A DNA stretch of 64,000 nt from Azolla caroliniana. Its lineage: Eukaryota; Polypodiophyta. The notes under the pieces are model-generated. The model was not told where the DNA came from, ran no database searches, and saw only the letters and a program-made list of their open reading frames with translations. Below are positions 21,670 to 33,000 of the stretch, in pieces. The DNA is taken from NCBI GenBank assembly GCA_043228905.1, contig JBHGNT010000008.1:17608001-17672000 (forward strand), written 5' to 3'. The translations under genes and the position numbers were made by a program. Position 1 is the stretch's first letter. The number at the start of each line of letters is the position of its first letter.

Positions 21670-23970
21670 ATGAAGCCTCTTCATGAAATGGTTCTTACTA
21701 TGATTTCCATGCATCAGCGAGGAATGCATGTGACAAGAGAGATGGTTTATAGTCTTATACAATCATGTATAAAAAAGAAAGATGTAGACTCTGCAAAATT
21801 CTTCCTTACCACTTTTGTGTTGAAGTATAAGATCAATTTGGCATCATCGATCGGGGATATTTTTATTCGTTTTTTTGCCTCTTGTGGATGTTTGCTTGAA
21901 GCAAATAGAGTCTTTGAGATCATTTCATCTCCTAGTGTACATACGTGGCATGCCATAATCTATGCACATTCCCTTAATGGGCAGAGAAAAGGCGCCATTG
22001 ATCTTTACAATAAGATGCTAGAAAGAAGGGAAACAATTCCGAACAAATATATATTATCATGCATTTTGAAAGCATGTAGTGACATGCAAGATCTACACCA
22101 AGGTGCTTTGATATATACTGATGTTATCAAAATGGGTTTAGAATCGGATGTTGTGGTCGGGAGTGCAATCATTCATATGTATTCGAAATGCAAACGAATG
22201 GAGGACACATCAAGTATATTTGAGAAGATACAAGGCCAGAATGTGGTTTCCTGGAATACTATGATGACTGGCTTTATCGACCAAGGAATGTATCTTTCTG
22301 CCATTCAACTTTTTGAGAAAATGATCAAAGATGGAGTGAATCCTGATAAAGCTACATTTCTATGTGCTATTAAAGCATATGGTAACCAAAGCTCTGCCTT
22401 AGATGCAAAAGTGCTTTGTGAACTTATAGCACAAAGCCAGTTTACTGAAAATAATGCTATTGGAAATGCTCTCATTGACATGTATGCAAAATGTGGAGAC
22501 CTTGAAAAAGCTTATGGAGTCTTTAAAAGTTTGGCGAGCAGAGACATAATCTCATGGAGCACCATGATTTCTGGCTATGTAAGAAATGGCCATGGTGTTG
22601 CTGCATTAGAGTTATTTGAAAAGATGCAGGAAGAGGAGGGTATAAGACCTGACAAAATTTCTATTTTGTATGTTCTAAAAGCATGTAGCATCATCAGGGC
22701 CAGTGGCTTGTGCAGGCTTTTACATGATCAATTGATTAGGAATGGACTTGTATTTGATTTAATGGTTGGAAACACCCTAATCGATACATACTCTAAATGT
22801 GGTGACATTGAACAAGCAGAAAGAACCTTTGGTGCTTTGCCAGATAGAAGTGTAGTATCATGGAATGCCATGCTATCAGCATATACCCAGCATGGATTTG
22901 ATCTTCCTGCTCTTCAGCTTTTCAATATGATGCAAGAAGAGGCTATACAGCCAAGTATTGCAACATTTTCATGCATCACGAAGGCATGTGGAAATTTGAG
23001 AGACCTGAAGTTGGGTCAAATCATACATGACCAAATTCTGAAAGATCAATTGAAAATGGATGTAGTAGTTGGAAACACACTCATTGACATGTATATGAAA
23101 TGTGGCTGCTTGGATGATGCACGTAAGGTTTTCACTGATTTGCCGAATCGCAATGTTGTATCATGGGCTGCTATCATTACAGGATACCTAGAACATGAAG
23201 ATGATATTATGGCCTCTTTGATTCTATTTCAGATGATGCGAGAAGAAAATGTGGAGCCTGACCTGGTCATAACTTTGTCTATTCTGAAATCATGTGGTAG
23301 TATAGGTGCATTAAATTGGGGTAGACTATTACATGATCATGTCATAAGAAATGGGCTAGAGTTGGATTTCGGGGTTGGGAATACACTCATTGATATGTAT
23401 GCAAAATGTGGAAGCCTTAAAGAGGCTGAGACGATATTTGATCAGTTACTGAGCCGAAATGTGGTATCATGGAACGCAATGATTGCTGGTTATGCACAGC
23501 ATGGCTATGGAAAGTTAGCCTTTCATTGGTTTGATACCATGCAATTACAATGCATAGCGCCAACACATTACACATTTATCAGCATCCTGGCTGCATGTAG
23601 TCATTCAGGTCAGGTTGGCGAAGGGTATGCATACTTTAGGTCTATGTCTAATAGTTATAAAATTACTCCAGGTGATGAACATTTCAATTGTATGGTAGAT
23701 CTTCTCGGACATGCAGGGTGCTTGAATGAAGCTGAAGAACTGTTGAATAGCATGCATTTCTTGCCAGATATAAATGCGTGGATGTCGTTACTCACCTCGT
23801 GCTCATTGTTTGGCAATAAGGAACTTGGAAGAAGATGTCTTGGGGAAGTCCTAAGGTTGAGCCCTGATACATCTGCTGGACATGTGCTTATGTTTAACAT
23901 ATATGCTGATTCGCAAATGTGGGAGGAGGATGCCCACAAAGGATTCAAGAAACAATTAGTATGTGAATAA
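21670..23970 (+). CDS. PLS-class pentatricopeptide repeat protein, truncated E end
   Basis: Intronless 766-codon frame. From about residue 60 onward it is a continuous array of 31-36-residue PPR motifs of the P-L-S type, seen in recurring NVVSWNTMMTGF, VVGNTLIDMYAKCG and RDIISWSTMISGY. Such proteins bind single-stranded organelle RNA, one base per repeat, usually for C-to-U editing or splicing. After the last repeats comes HFNCMVDLLGHAG and an E1-like motif (NAWMSLLTSC, GHVLMFNIYAD), then the frame ends with KKQLVCE. No complete E2 motif or DYW deaminase domain follows in any frame, so it is either a genuine E-type protein needing a partner deaminase in trans or a copy that lost its 3' end. 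No clear targeting peptide is visible at the chosen Met; targeting is inferred from the family. Confidence 0.93.
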   Translation: MKPLHEMVLTMISMHQRGMHVTREMVYSLIQSCIKKKDVDSAKFFLTTFVLKYKINLASSIGDIFIRFFASCGCLLEANRVFEIISSPSVHTWHAIIYAHSLNGQRKGAIDLYNKMLERRETIPNKYILSCILKACSDMQDLHQGALIYTDVIKMGLESDVVVGSAIIHMYSKCKRMEDTSSIFEKIQGQNVVSWNTMMTGFIDQGMYLSAIQLFEKMIKDGVNPDKATFLCAIKAYGNQSSALDAKVLCELIAQSQFTENNAIGNALIDMYAKCGDLEKAYGVFKSLASRDIISWSTMISGYVRNGHGVAALELFEKMQEEEGIRPDKISILYVLKACSIIRASGLCRLLHDQLIRNGLVFDLMVGNTLIDTYSKCGDIEQAERTFGALPDRSVVSWNAMLSAYTQHGFDLPALQLFNMMQEEAIQPSIATFSCITKACGNLRDLKLGQIIHDQILKDQLKMDVVVGNTLIDMYMKCGCLDDARKVFTDLPNRNVVSWAAIITGYLEHEDDIMASLILFQMMREENVEPDLVITLSILKSCGSIGALNWGRLLHDHVIRNGLELDFGVGNTLIDMYAKCGSLKEAETIFDQLLSRNVVSWNAMIAGYAQHGYGKLAFHWFDTMQLQCIAPTHYTFISILAACSHSGQVGEGYAYFRSMSNSYKITPGDEHFNCMVDLLGHAGCLNEAEELLNSMHFLPDINAWMSLLTSCSLFGNKELGRRCLGEVLRLSPDTSAGHVLMFNIYADSQMWEEDAHKGFKKQLVCE

Positions 23971-26870
23971 AAATGACTAGGAGTGTATGTATATTTTGCA
24001 CAATGGCATTGGCTCACCAGGAAGGAAAATTATCCATCCAAATCAATTGACACGAGATGTCAGATACCCACAGGTTTGAATCTTCTCTGAAGGTGGAAAA
24101 GATTCAAGAGGAATTTATAATATGAGAAAGATTTATCCACATGCTTGTTGCATGTGTAATGGAGGATAGTACAACCTGTACTCATTGTTTACATTCAATT
24201 CTTTTGTCACTGGAGCGGCAAGCCCATCGACAGCTTTATATTTCAAAATTGAGTGAATTTAAAGAACTTAATTTAATAGAAAAGATCTTTTTGGTTATCC
24301 CAGAACATAATTTTAGGTAACATGTGTGAATGTGGTCAATACCAAAAATGGACATGGTATACAGATTTTTACCATTACGTACCCATATTAAAGGAGAAGT
24401 TTCATTTGTGGATCTGCTTTTCACGCACCTGAATGATAAGGTGTTAGAAGAAAGATTTAAAACAATGTATAAAGAGGTCTAGTAATGTAAGCAAATTCAA
24501 TGAGACAAGCATTTGATGGACAGCAAGCAATAATATTTCAGGAACCACACTCCAAATTGTGGAATATAGGAACTTCTTTTGATCAATAAAAGCATATTTA
24601 CAATTCAAAATGTGATCAAAGCTTATGGAAATAAGGATTTCTGTTTGTTTCAACGATCCAGAAATCAACAAATTTTCTATTTTTTGACAATACATGATGT
24701 ATACTGATGAGATATAGTGGAAGTCTATCCATGGATTTGATGTCTATCCATGACATCAAGAGAGAACTCAAGTTGTTCTTTAGAGTATGAAAAAGATGGG
24801 GGTTTACTACCATCCAGGTAAATGTGATTGGATTATATTCATCGGATTGAAGAAGAACAAGGGGGGCCACCTGAACACAAAGCTGAAACAACTTCATCAC
24901 TGCCAAAGTCTTGCTTTCAATACCCCAATTTTTAAACATAATATCAGGTGCTGAAAACTATGGTATCATTTGATGATGATATAAACATTGGATTAAAACT
25001 CAAATGTCTCATTGCTTTCAAAAACAATGCCAAGCTCTTTTTTTTAGGCTTGGTAGGCTAGATTGTCCACTCTTTGAATTCCCGACGAAGATTGCCTCAT
25101 TCTTCGGTGAATAAGTTAATGCAGACATTTGGCTTTCACATAGTTGGATTTTATATCCACATGCCCTACTACACACAATAGAGCACAATCAAAAATATTG
25201 TTTATACCCCCAAATGCCTATCTATATTCCAGCAAGAAGTCCATAAAAACGCATCAGCACCATGGCAGTAGTATAATGTCCCTTGACACTCTGAGCTTGA
25301 GATTATAGTCTTATATCCACTTGTTGATTGATAAATGACAGAGTAAAACCCAAATATGTGAAAATCATGCATGTGAAATCTACATCTGTTTGTGTCTTGA
25401 AAACTTTGATCATGTGGCTTAAACACCATGGGCTACGTTTGCAGCTTGTTTTAGATTTTCTTCAATGGTTCTTTGATAGGGCACGTTCCAAAAGTCAATG
25501 CAACGTACGCTTATTTGTCATAACAAATCAAACTAATGATATTAAGTATTAAGGAAAAGAATGGAGTAAGTGTGCTCTAACCACATTAATCACGCTTGAG
25601 CGAAGGGCATGAGACAAACATAAAATGCCATCAGTGTCCCATATCACCGAACATTATCTGGCATTATACCTTAGTAGTTGAATAGTGGATGCAAATGAGG
25701 GAGCTACACATCACCAATAGAGTCTTGATAACGTCTCAAGATGTCATAATGAAGATGGTAGTTAGTCCCCTTTATATGGCACAACACCTAACCCCAGATC
25801 TCCACATTTTCCCACGTGTCATAGGTCCTAACAAGTTTGTTACAAATCCTAGGATAATTAATTTCCTGCTTATCTTACCCTTAAACCATTAAAGTTAGCT
25901 TTAGGATTGGTCCTTAAGGTTATGCCTACAACACATGACATGGATACCCAGAGTACCCATGTATAATATTAGTTTGGTTTAATGTCATCCAAAATCGGTA
26001 GATGCCATGGGAAGAAATTTTCATTTTGAATATGATGGTATGTTAAAAGTAAATAACTTATCGAGGTGGTTCAAAATGAAATGGCAAAAGGACTAAAAAG
26101 TTAAATTGGAATATTGCATAGCAAACATCAACCTCAAATGTTAGATCCTATACAAGGGTGTTAAAATGTATCCAACAACACTGTACCACCCTGTTGAGCC
26201 TTAGCTCATATAGTGTCCTTCACTTCTTCAAACTCATTTGCACAACTTAGGCATTGAAGTAAAATATCGTGGCATCAAAAAAAGGTAGGAGATGTACAAG
26301 GGATTGATGACGACTTAATGAACAACAAGTCTCATTCCTCATATGCTCAACATATAATGTGTTTACGAAAATTATGAAATCTTAATTAAGTGTGTGTGTG
26401 ATAGCTTGGATTTCATACTCAAAGCACCATTGATTGAGCATATGTGCCTCACTTAGGAGATTTTTTGCTAGAAAGTAGCAATCCCCTTTCTTGAGAAGGA
26501 GATGCATACAATATGTATGTGCTTTTTCTAGTCCCACTAGTCAATTTGGCCTCCTCGTGGACATAAATTCAAAAAACATGTCAATAATGTACCAAATTTT
26601 TTGAAAAGGAAAGATTCCAAATACCTTGTAAGTATGGGGTGATGTCAACGATATTGCTTGTACTCTAAGGAGGAACTAACTTTATGGACCACAAATTGAG
26701 CAAAGGTGATATTATGGAAAACACAAGGGGTATTCTTATTATTACTTTCCCTAAACCAAATTGCCCAACATAAACTTAGGAAAACTAAACTTATGTGAAA
26801 ATCAAGTGATCTTTCTTTGACAAACATATCTTTTCATGGTATCGTTAACTGTTGCCAAGGTCTCAATGAC
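23971..26870. other. Long intergenic region, no gene recognised
   Basis: AT-rich with only short random-looking frames. On the reverse strand, 26645-26827 reads SLCWAIWFRESNN, faintly like the tail of plant LINE reverse transcriptases (WxIWxERN), but this is too weak to call. Confidence 0.35.
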
Positions 26871-27028
26871 CAAGATGGAACGTGAGTTCTCAAAAGACCA
26901 ACTCTTGAGTTCAAGAACTCAACAAGAGGGATTGTTCTGATGCAACAATTCCTTTTTTAAGACAAGCGAGCTTCAAGCCATCTTTCTTTAATGAACCCAA
27001 CAAACAGTGTATCATGCCATGGTATTGT

Positions 27029-27392
27029 GAGAGCACCGATGAGGCGATGGAATTCGAGTTCCCGAAAAAGCAAACTCTTTTTTAAGTTCGGGGTCTTAAC
27101 AAGAGGGATGGTTCTCATTGCGACGATTTTCTATCATTCTTGTATGTTGAGAGAGCACCGATGAGGCGATGGAATTCAAGTTCCCAAAAAAGTAAACTCT
27201 TTTTAAGTTCGGGGTCTTAACAAGAGGGATGGTTCTCATTGCGACGATTTTCTATCATTCTCGTATGTTGAGAGAGCACCGATGAGGCAATGGAATTCGA
27301 GTTCCCAAAAAAGCAAACTCTTTTTAAGTTCGGGGTCTTAACGAGAGGGATGGTTCTCATTGCGACGATTTTCTGTCATTCATGTATGTTGA
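27029..27392. repeat. 121-122-bp tandem repeat, three copies plus a diverged fourth
   Basis: Units start GAGAGCACCGATGAGGCGAT at 27029, 27151 and 27272 and run through AAGTTCGGGGTCTTAAC to TGTATGTTGA, differing by a few bases. A fourth, clearly diverged relative (GAACGTGAGTTCTC to GATGCAACAATTCC) lies upstream at about 26879-26952. The array is followed at once by the heptamer minisatellite. Confidence 0.9.
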
Positions 27393-27500
27393 ACCGTAAT
27401 GCGAGTTCATGGGGCAGACAAGTAGGCAGGTGGGCAAGGGAGTCGAGGAGCCGAAGCCGAATGTATGATGCATCATCCATCATGTATCATGCATCATGTA

Positions 27501-27645
27501 TGTATCATGTATCATGTATCATGTATCATGTATCATGTATCATGTATCATGTATCATGTATCATGTATCATGTATCATGTGTCATGTATCATGTATCATG
27601 TATCATGTATCATGTATCATGTATCATGTATCATGTATCATGTAT
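27501..27645. repeat. Heptamer minisatellite (TGTATCA)n
   Basis: About 20 copies of a 7-bp unit with one TGTGTCA variant. Because 7 is not a multiple of 3 and the unit has no forward stop, all forward frames are open (MYHVSCI repeats), which produces spurious long ORFs. It is not the plant telomere repeat. Confidence 0.95.
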
Positions 27646-27785
27646 GGTGATGGTGAGAAGTCATGATAGATATACATGGATATGTATTAAGGATTGTGAT
27701 GACGACAGTGATGAGTCTTAAAGAAAGAAACTGTCTGCACGCTGTTTTCTATCCATCCACGTGTTTATTTCGCTTTACCGGCAAC

Positions 27786-27882
27786 AAAACCACGGTTTTC
27801 TTCTCTCTCCTCCTTTGTTAAGAAGAAAACCATGGTTTTCCTCTGTCTCTCTCCTCCCCTGTTACCTCAAAACAATGGTTTC
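27786..27882. promoter_or_regulatory. Palindromic AAAACC-GGTTTT repeats upstream of the small gene
   Basis: Three related dyads: AAAACCACGGTTTTC at 27786, the perfect 16-bp palindrome GAAAACCATGGTTTTC at 27825-27840, and CAAAACAATGGTTTC near 27868. They are separated by near-identical pyrimidine-rich spacers (TCTCTCTCCTCC, TGTTA), so this is a roughly 40-bp promoter duplication. They lie 25-120 bp upstream of the TATA box, a plausible place for a dimeric transcription factor site. No known site is claimed. Confidence 0.35.
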
Positions 27883-27905
27883 TTCTTCTTCTTCCTTTTC
27901 TTTTC

Positions 27906-27917
27906 TCTATATATAAG
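27906..27917 (+). promoter_or_regulatory. TATA box of the small gene
   Basis: TCTATATATAAG, about 140 bp before the ATG at 28055, with a pyrimidine-rich leader between. A telo-box AAACCCTAA lies in the leader at about 28034-28042. Confidence 0.55.
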
Positions 27918-28054
27918 AAGCTAAATTTCCTGTTCCGTTCAAAGGTTCAAATATCTTCTCTGTCTTTTTTTGCTTTTCTGGTATTCCTTCTCCTCCTCCT
28001 CCTATTCTCTGCAATCCGTCACAGGTTAGAAAAAAACCCTAAAATTCCCAATCC

Positions 28055-28309
28055 ATGGATCGATTGAGCACTGTCATTCCCAACCTTCTGAAAGCCCTCT
28101 CAAAGAAGAAGAAAGATGCCCTGCTCCACCACCATCTCCACCCTCGCACTGTTTCTTCATCGACGTTAGCATCGACCAACCCTAACCCTAAATCTGCATC
28201 TGTTTCTTCGTCGTCATCTTCTTCTCTGCAGAGGAGTGCCTCTGACACGATTGAGCATGATGATGCTCTCCAAGCTCTCATGTTTCAAGTCCTCATCCAG
28301 CTTGACTAG
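28055..28309 (+). CDS. Hypothetical small basic/Ser-rich protein, 84 aa
   Basis: The ATG is in a good plant context (CAATCCATGGATCG) and is preceded by a TATA box, a pyrimidine-rich leader and a telo-box, so expression is plausible. The product starts MDRLSTVIPNLLKAL, then a Lys cluster (SKKKK), a His run, and a low-complexity Ser-rich middle (SVSSSSSSSLQRSAS). It ends with an acidic-hydrophobic tail (IEHDDALQALMFQVLIQLD). There is no signal peptide or membrane span. The N-terminal amphipathic stretch followed by basic residues could be a targeting or docking segment. I do not recognise a family. It may also be the first exon of a longer transcript; no obvious donor was chosen. Confidence 0.45.
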   Translation: MDRLSTVIPNLLKALSKKKKDALLHHHLHPRTVSSSTLASTNPNPKSASVSSSSSSSLQRSASDTIEHDDALQALMFQVLIQLD

Positions 28310-30044
28310 CCATATGGCGTATAGGTCCTCCAAACTCTGGTGTTGCAAATCTTTAACCAGCTTGGCTGGCTATATGCCTGTGCCTTCTTCCTCCATCTGT
28401 TATTATATTTCATATATGATTTGAAATGTATAGAGATAGAACTTCAATTGCTTCAAATTGAAGATTTTGGTCTAATTTTCAGTGTATGATGCATCATCAT
28501 CTCAAATATACAGTTTGACATTGTCTGTCACGGAAAAGAAAAGCCTCTTTTAGTTTGTACATTCCAGTTGATTTGCATTAATAAATATTACTGATGTTTA
28601 ATTAATCGTGAGATCAGATATGACATGTCCTATCGCAAATCTGTGGATTCCAATTGATTTGTTTTAATAAACACCCTGGTGTTGCATCATTGTGAGATTA
28701 GAGATGACATTTGTAACATCAATCCGTGAGTTGCAATTGGTTTGCTTCAAAAACATGCCAGACAATTTACCTGACTCAAGGACAATACATGTATGGATTC
28801 GTTGATATAGAAAGCCTTGTTACATTTATACAATTTGACTGACACAAGATTGAAATATGTATCGATCAATTGATTTAGAAGGCTATGGTTACATCTGTAC
28901 AATTTAATTGACACGAGCTTACAATATATATCGATCCATTGATTTAGAAGGCTTGATTTGGCGCAAGGCTATATGCATTGATCAATTGATTTAGAAGGCT
29001 CTGGTTATATTCACACCAGTATAAATTATACAAGTATGATGTAACGAAATGCAAGATCAATACAGAGTGGATAGATACACAATTGTATCCATGTCAAAAG
29101 GACTTGAGAGGGGAACCCATTTGACTATCAGAGGATTCACCTGTCATTCCATAGGGATATATAAAGCAAAAACATACGAAAATGATTAAAAACTTAAGCT
29201 CAATGCTTCCATCTGCAGACAAGATTTGCATGATTTTCCTACCTACCATGCTTTGGCCCTTAAAGTCTCCCCTAGATAACTAGTCTATATATATTTATGA
29301 AAGCTAAACAATATGCTATGGGCCCTAGAACACTGGAGATTAAACCCCTTTCACACGTACTCTACTCCTATAACTCAAAAACCCTACATTATTATGAATC
29401 ATCACAAAATTAACTTCTAACATTGAGAAGGCAAGATAAAAGATACAAGTGAACAAACAAATGGATGGGTACAACAGTAAGTATCAATGCAGAGAGCAAT
29501 CCTTTGGACAAACGTGAGAGATTGTTAAAAAGCCCTTTAAAAACCTGAAAGAATGTTACATTCACGTACAAGCAATATTGAGTATGTATAAATAAGGAAT
29601 CCACACAATCAACAGGTAACCTCCAATGTCATAAGCAACTGAAGCTTAAAAATAAATGTAGGTTCTACCTCCCGTGAGATAAATATTTTACAGTTTGTTT
29701 GGCCTTGGACATCATAAACAAAGGCGCCATCTCTTTCTGTTTGTGGTGACTTTTTTCAAACTTTTGCATACTCTGTCATAAACTTGCCATAGGATCTTGC
29801 TTCTTTTGTAAGTCAGTGATTGGATTACTAAATCACAACAAAATACCAGGAAACAAACAGCCCCACTAGAGTGTTGCTTCTGGTTGCAAACAAACTAGTC
29901 AAACGCGGTGATAATAATACCTAATAGAACTCTGAGACATTATTTCTTTCTCCTTTGTGAGTTATAAGCCAATCTTAAACTAGCAAAAGAAAATTTGAGC
30001 TCGCTTCCACCAATGACGGTAACATTTTGCAGATGTGAGATTAT
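28310..30044. other. Intergenic between the small gene and the PMT gene 3' end
   Basis: AT-rich, no gene seen. At 28770-29000 a motif of the type ATCGATC(A/C)ATTGATTTAGAAGGCT recurs about four times at irregular spacing. The 3' untranslated region of the reverse-strand gene lies at the right end. Confidence 0.4.
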
Positions 30045-33000
30045 TTATATGTTCCAGAGAATCTTCGTGCAAATAAGTAGTTTGTCTTCACCATAAGGCC
30101 CATTCTCTGTCTCCATGATTCGGGTTTTCCATCGTGCTGACTTAGCAATAGTTTCTATATCTTGTACGACATCAGTGAAATCTCGAATCAAAGCAGTCCC
30201 ACCCGGACGCAATATGCGATCCATCTCCAAAACAATGTGAGTCATATCACATCTGTAAGAATGAATACTTGTATTCAATGATGATAATTGATTACTATTC
30301 CACTTTTTCATTTATTAAAGAACCCTAAACCCTAAGCCAAATTAATTGAACAAAAAGGAAACATAAGATTGTTACGCTCAGAAACAAATTTACCTTTTCT
30401 TTTCTATGCTAAACAGCCTTGTTACATGTAAAAGATCATAGGTCCGAGGATACGTATCAAAAGATTCACACCTAAATTTTAGTTTAGAAAAAGAAATCAT
30501 GTTAACTTTCACATGATTATGTCATCTCATTGAAGATGGAAAACAACAAAGTTGAACCATATTTTTATACATACCAATCATGAGCCACACCTATGAGTCC
30601 ACGATCATATATAACAGGTAAAGTGTTTGGACCATTTATCGGTACCACATTCATCACCCACCAATCAAGTTCAGATAAATCTGCTATAGCTGCTGCAAAA
30701 CTGCATAGAAAAATGTTTTAACCATAATTATTTCTTTGAACTAATTAAACTTTCTTGATTTGATCAAGTGTTTTATTTAATATCCTAGTTTTTTGGCGAC
30801 ACTAATCTAAACGCTTTCTTTCTTTCAGCTATAATATCTTAGTACCAGGAAGCACCAAATTTGAAGTCATTTAAACCAAAATTTTGCAGGATGAATTGAA
30901 AGATATAGCAACAAATAATAATAAATAGTATTGCAACAAAGATCTATCACACTTTTATGAGTAAAGAAATTGTAGGATTCTTATATCTTAACTTAAAATC
31001 CTTTCAAGCATGTCAATAAAATTTTGTAATGAATGAAACTGAATCACCTAACTAGAACAAGAAAAAAACAGACAAAGAATATGCTGCCCTACCCTCCATA
31101 GCCAGCATTCATATCCATAACATTTCGTATTTCCTGTGGGCGTAAATCAAGAACATCGAGGTACCCTCTCACAATCTCTTTCATGTATCGTTCTTCTGCG
31201 ACAAAAGCTTCTTCTTTAGCCTCCTTTGCATCATCAATATCCAATTGAAAGAGTCTTTTTGGTGGAATATGCAACCTATCTGGCCAATCAGATGTATTAT
31301 GCTGCAATGTAACTGAAGGCAATGGCGTTATACATGCTGACATGTTAACATACCTGCAAAAAGAAACAAAAAACATTACAGTTTACTTCATCTTGTTCTT
31401 GCATTCATTCATCAACATAAACAGTTACATAAGTTATGACGCTCAATTTACCAGACATTATCTGGATTATCATCTGAATCACATAGAGGTGGATCATTCC
31501 CTAGTGTTCGATTCTCATAGCAAACATTATCAAATGGTTTTCTCCAAATAGCAAGATACCCTTCCTTTGCAACCAAGGTCCAACATAAGCTCTCTGTAAG
31601 ATTCACCATTGCTATGAAAAATACAAATAATCAAATTAGTTGGCATGAAAGATTTAAAAGGAACGTTTTCCAATCTGAACACAAAAGGTTTTAATAAGAT
31701 TACAGAACCCACCATGCCACTCCTCGGGAAGGTTTCCCTCATGTTTGTAAACTGGTTGTGCAGCCCAAGCAAAGTATCCACCAGATCTTAAAACACGGTT
31801 TACTTCAACCAAAAGAACCCCACCTGAAAGACCATTTGAATCAGTAAGAATCAAAATGAAAAATCCTGAATAAGAAGGAAATCCTTATGATTGTTAAGAC
31901 TCTGAAATTTTGGGCTTTGTTTCTCTTGAATAAAAGGGTTGCTGGCAGAGTCAAGATTCTCATGAAACTTCCGGCAAATCAAGTTGGTATAAAATATCTA
32001 GTTCTTGTTGTAAACTAATGAATATGGTGAAGTTCTCCTCTTGCCCAAACATCAAGAAAAAACATACAAGATCCTTCCAGAATAGGTTATTGTGATATGC
32101 TGCTTATTATTTCATTCAGTGGTTCCATCAGATTTATTTTATCATGACATCTCTGGGGATCATAATAACTAGAAGAAACACGAAAATTCAGGCCCCAAAA
32201 TATAAATATAAATTTATGATCATACATGTACAAAATATTAGAGTTATGACTATGAGAAAAAAGTCTTACGAAATGTGAAGGCATGAGAACAAAAAAACCC
32301 TAAAAACAAATTCGGTGAATTTCTTCTATTGAAACAAGTTCATGAAGAAAAGGTGAGAAACATGCATTATCCACTCAATAGAACGTATTGATCAACAAAT
32401 AGGAAAACCTGCTCTATAATGTTACCATCGCGTGTCCATTCAATACGGCATCTTGAGCAATGTATAATATCAAAGGCTTGGCTGGGATACAAGAGCCGGT
32501 GTGTGGCTAAAGCAGCCACCATAGCTGGGACACCGCGTTCGAGTGCAAACTGGATCTGATTTTCATGCACATCCTTGGGGGCAATTGAAAGTGTCAAGAC
32601 ATTACGAGACATGAGATACGCTCCCCAGCTAGCAACTCCACATCCAATGTCTAATGCAACACGGGTGTGTCGTCCAAAAGCGATCTCCGGAACCATCTGA
32701 AGAAAAAATAAGACATATATGAGCAAAGTACAACATCATGCATTGCATTTTTTTTAAAACATGGTGGTGATGAATCAATCAAAAAAATGTGTAATTAAGA
32801 TATAGATATTAATAGCAATGACAGATATGATTGAGAATGTGAAATACTAATAATAATATTTCCTTAATATTTTCCTAGCTTTTGAGGGCTTTCCGACAAT
32901 GGCCTTCCAGTTACTCATATTGCATCTGGAGTAAATCAAGAAAGGCTAGGCAAGTGACCTTTTCCATTTGATCCAGATACTGGTCTGCCCCATGTGCAAA

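Noticed and set aside
26645-26827. Possible LINE reverse-transcriptase tail on the reverse strand
   Set aside because: Only a WAIWFRE-like hint; no RT motifs or zinc-finger Cys/His pattern around it.
27290-27721. 143-codon forward frame with MYHVSCI repeats
   Set aside because: Produced entirely by the stop-free heptamer minisatellite; no start context or domain.
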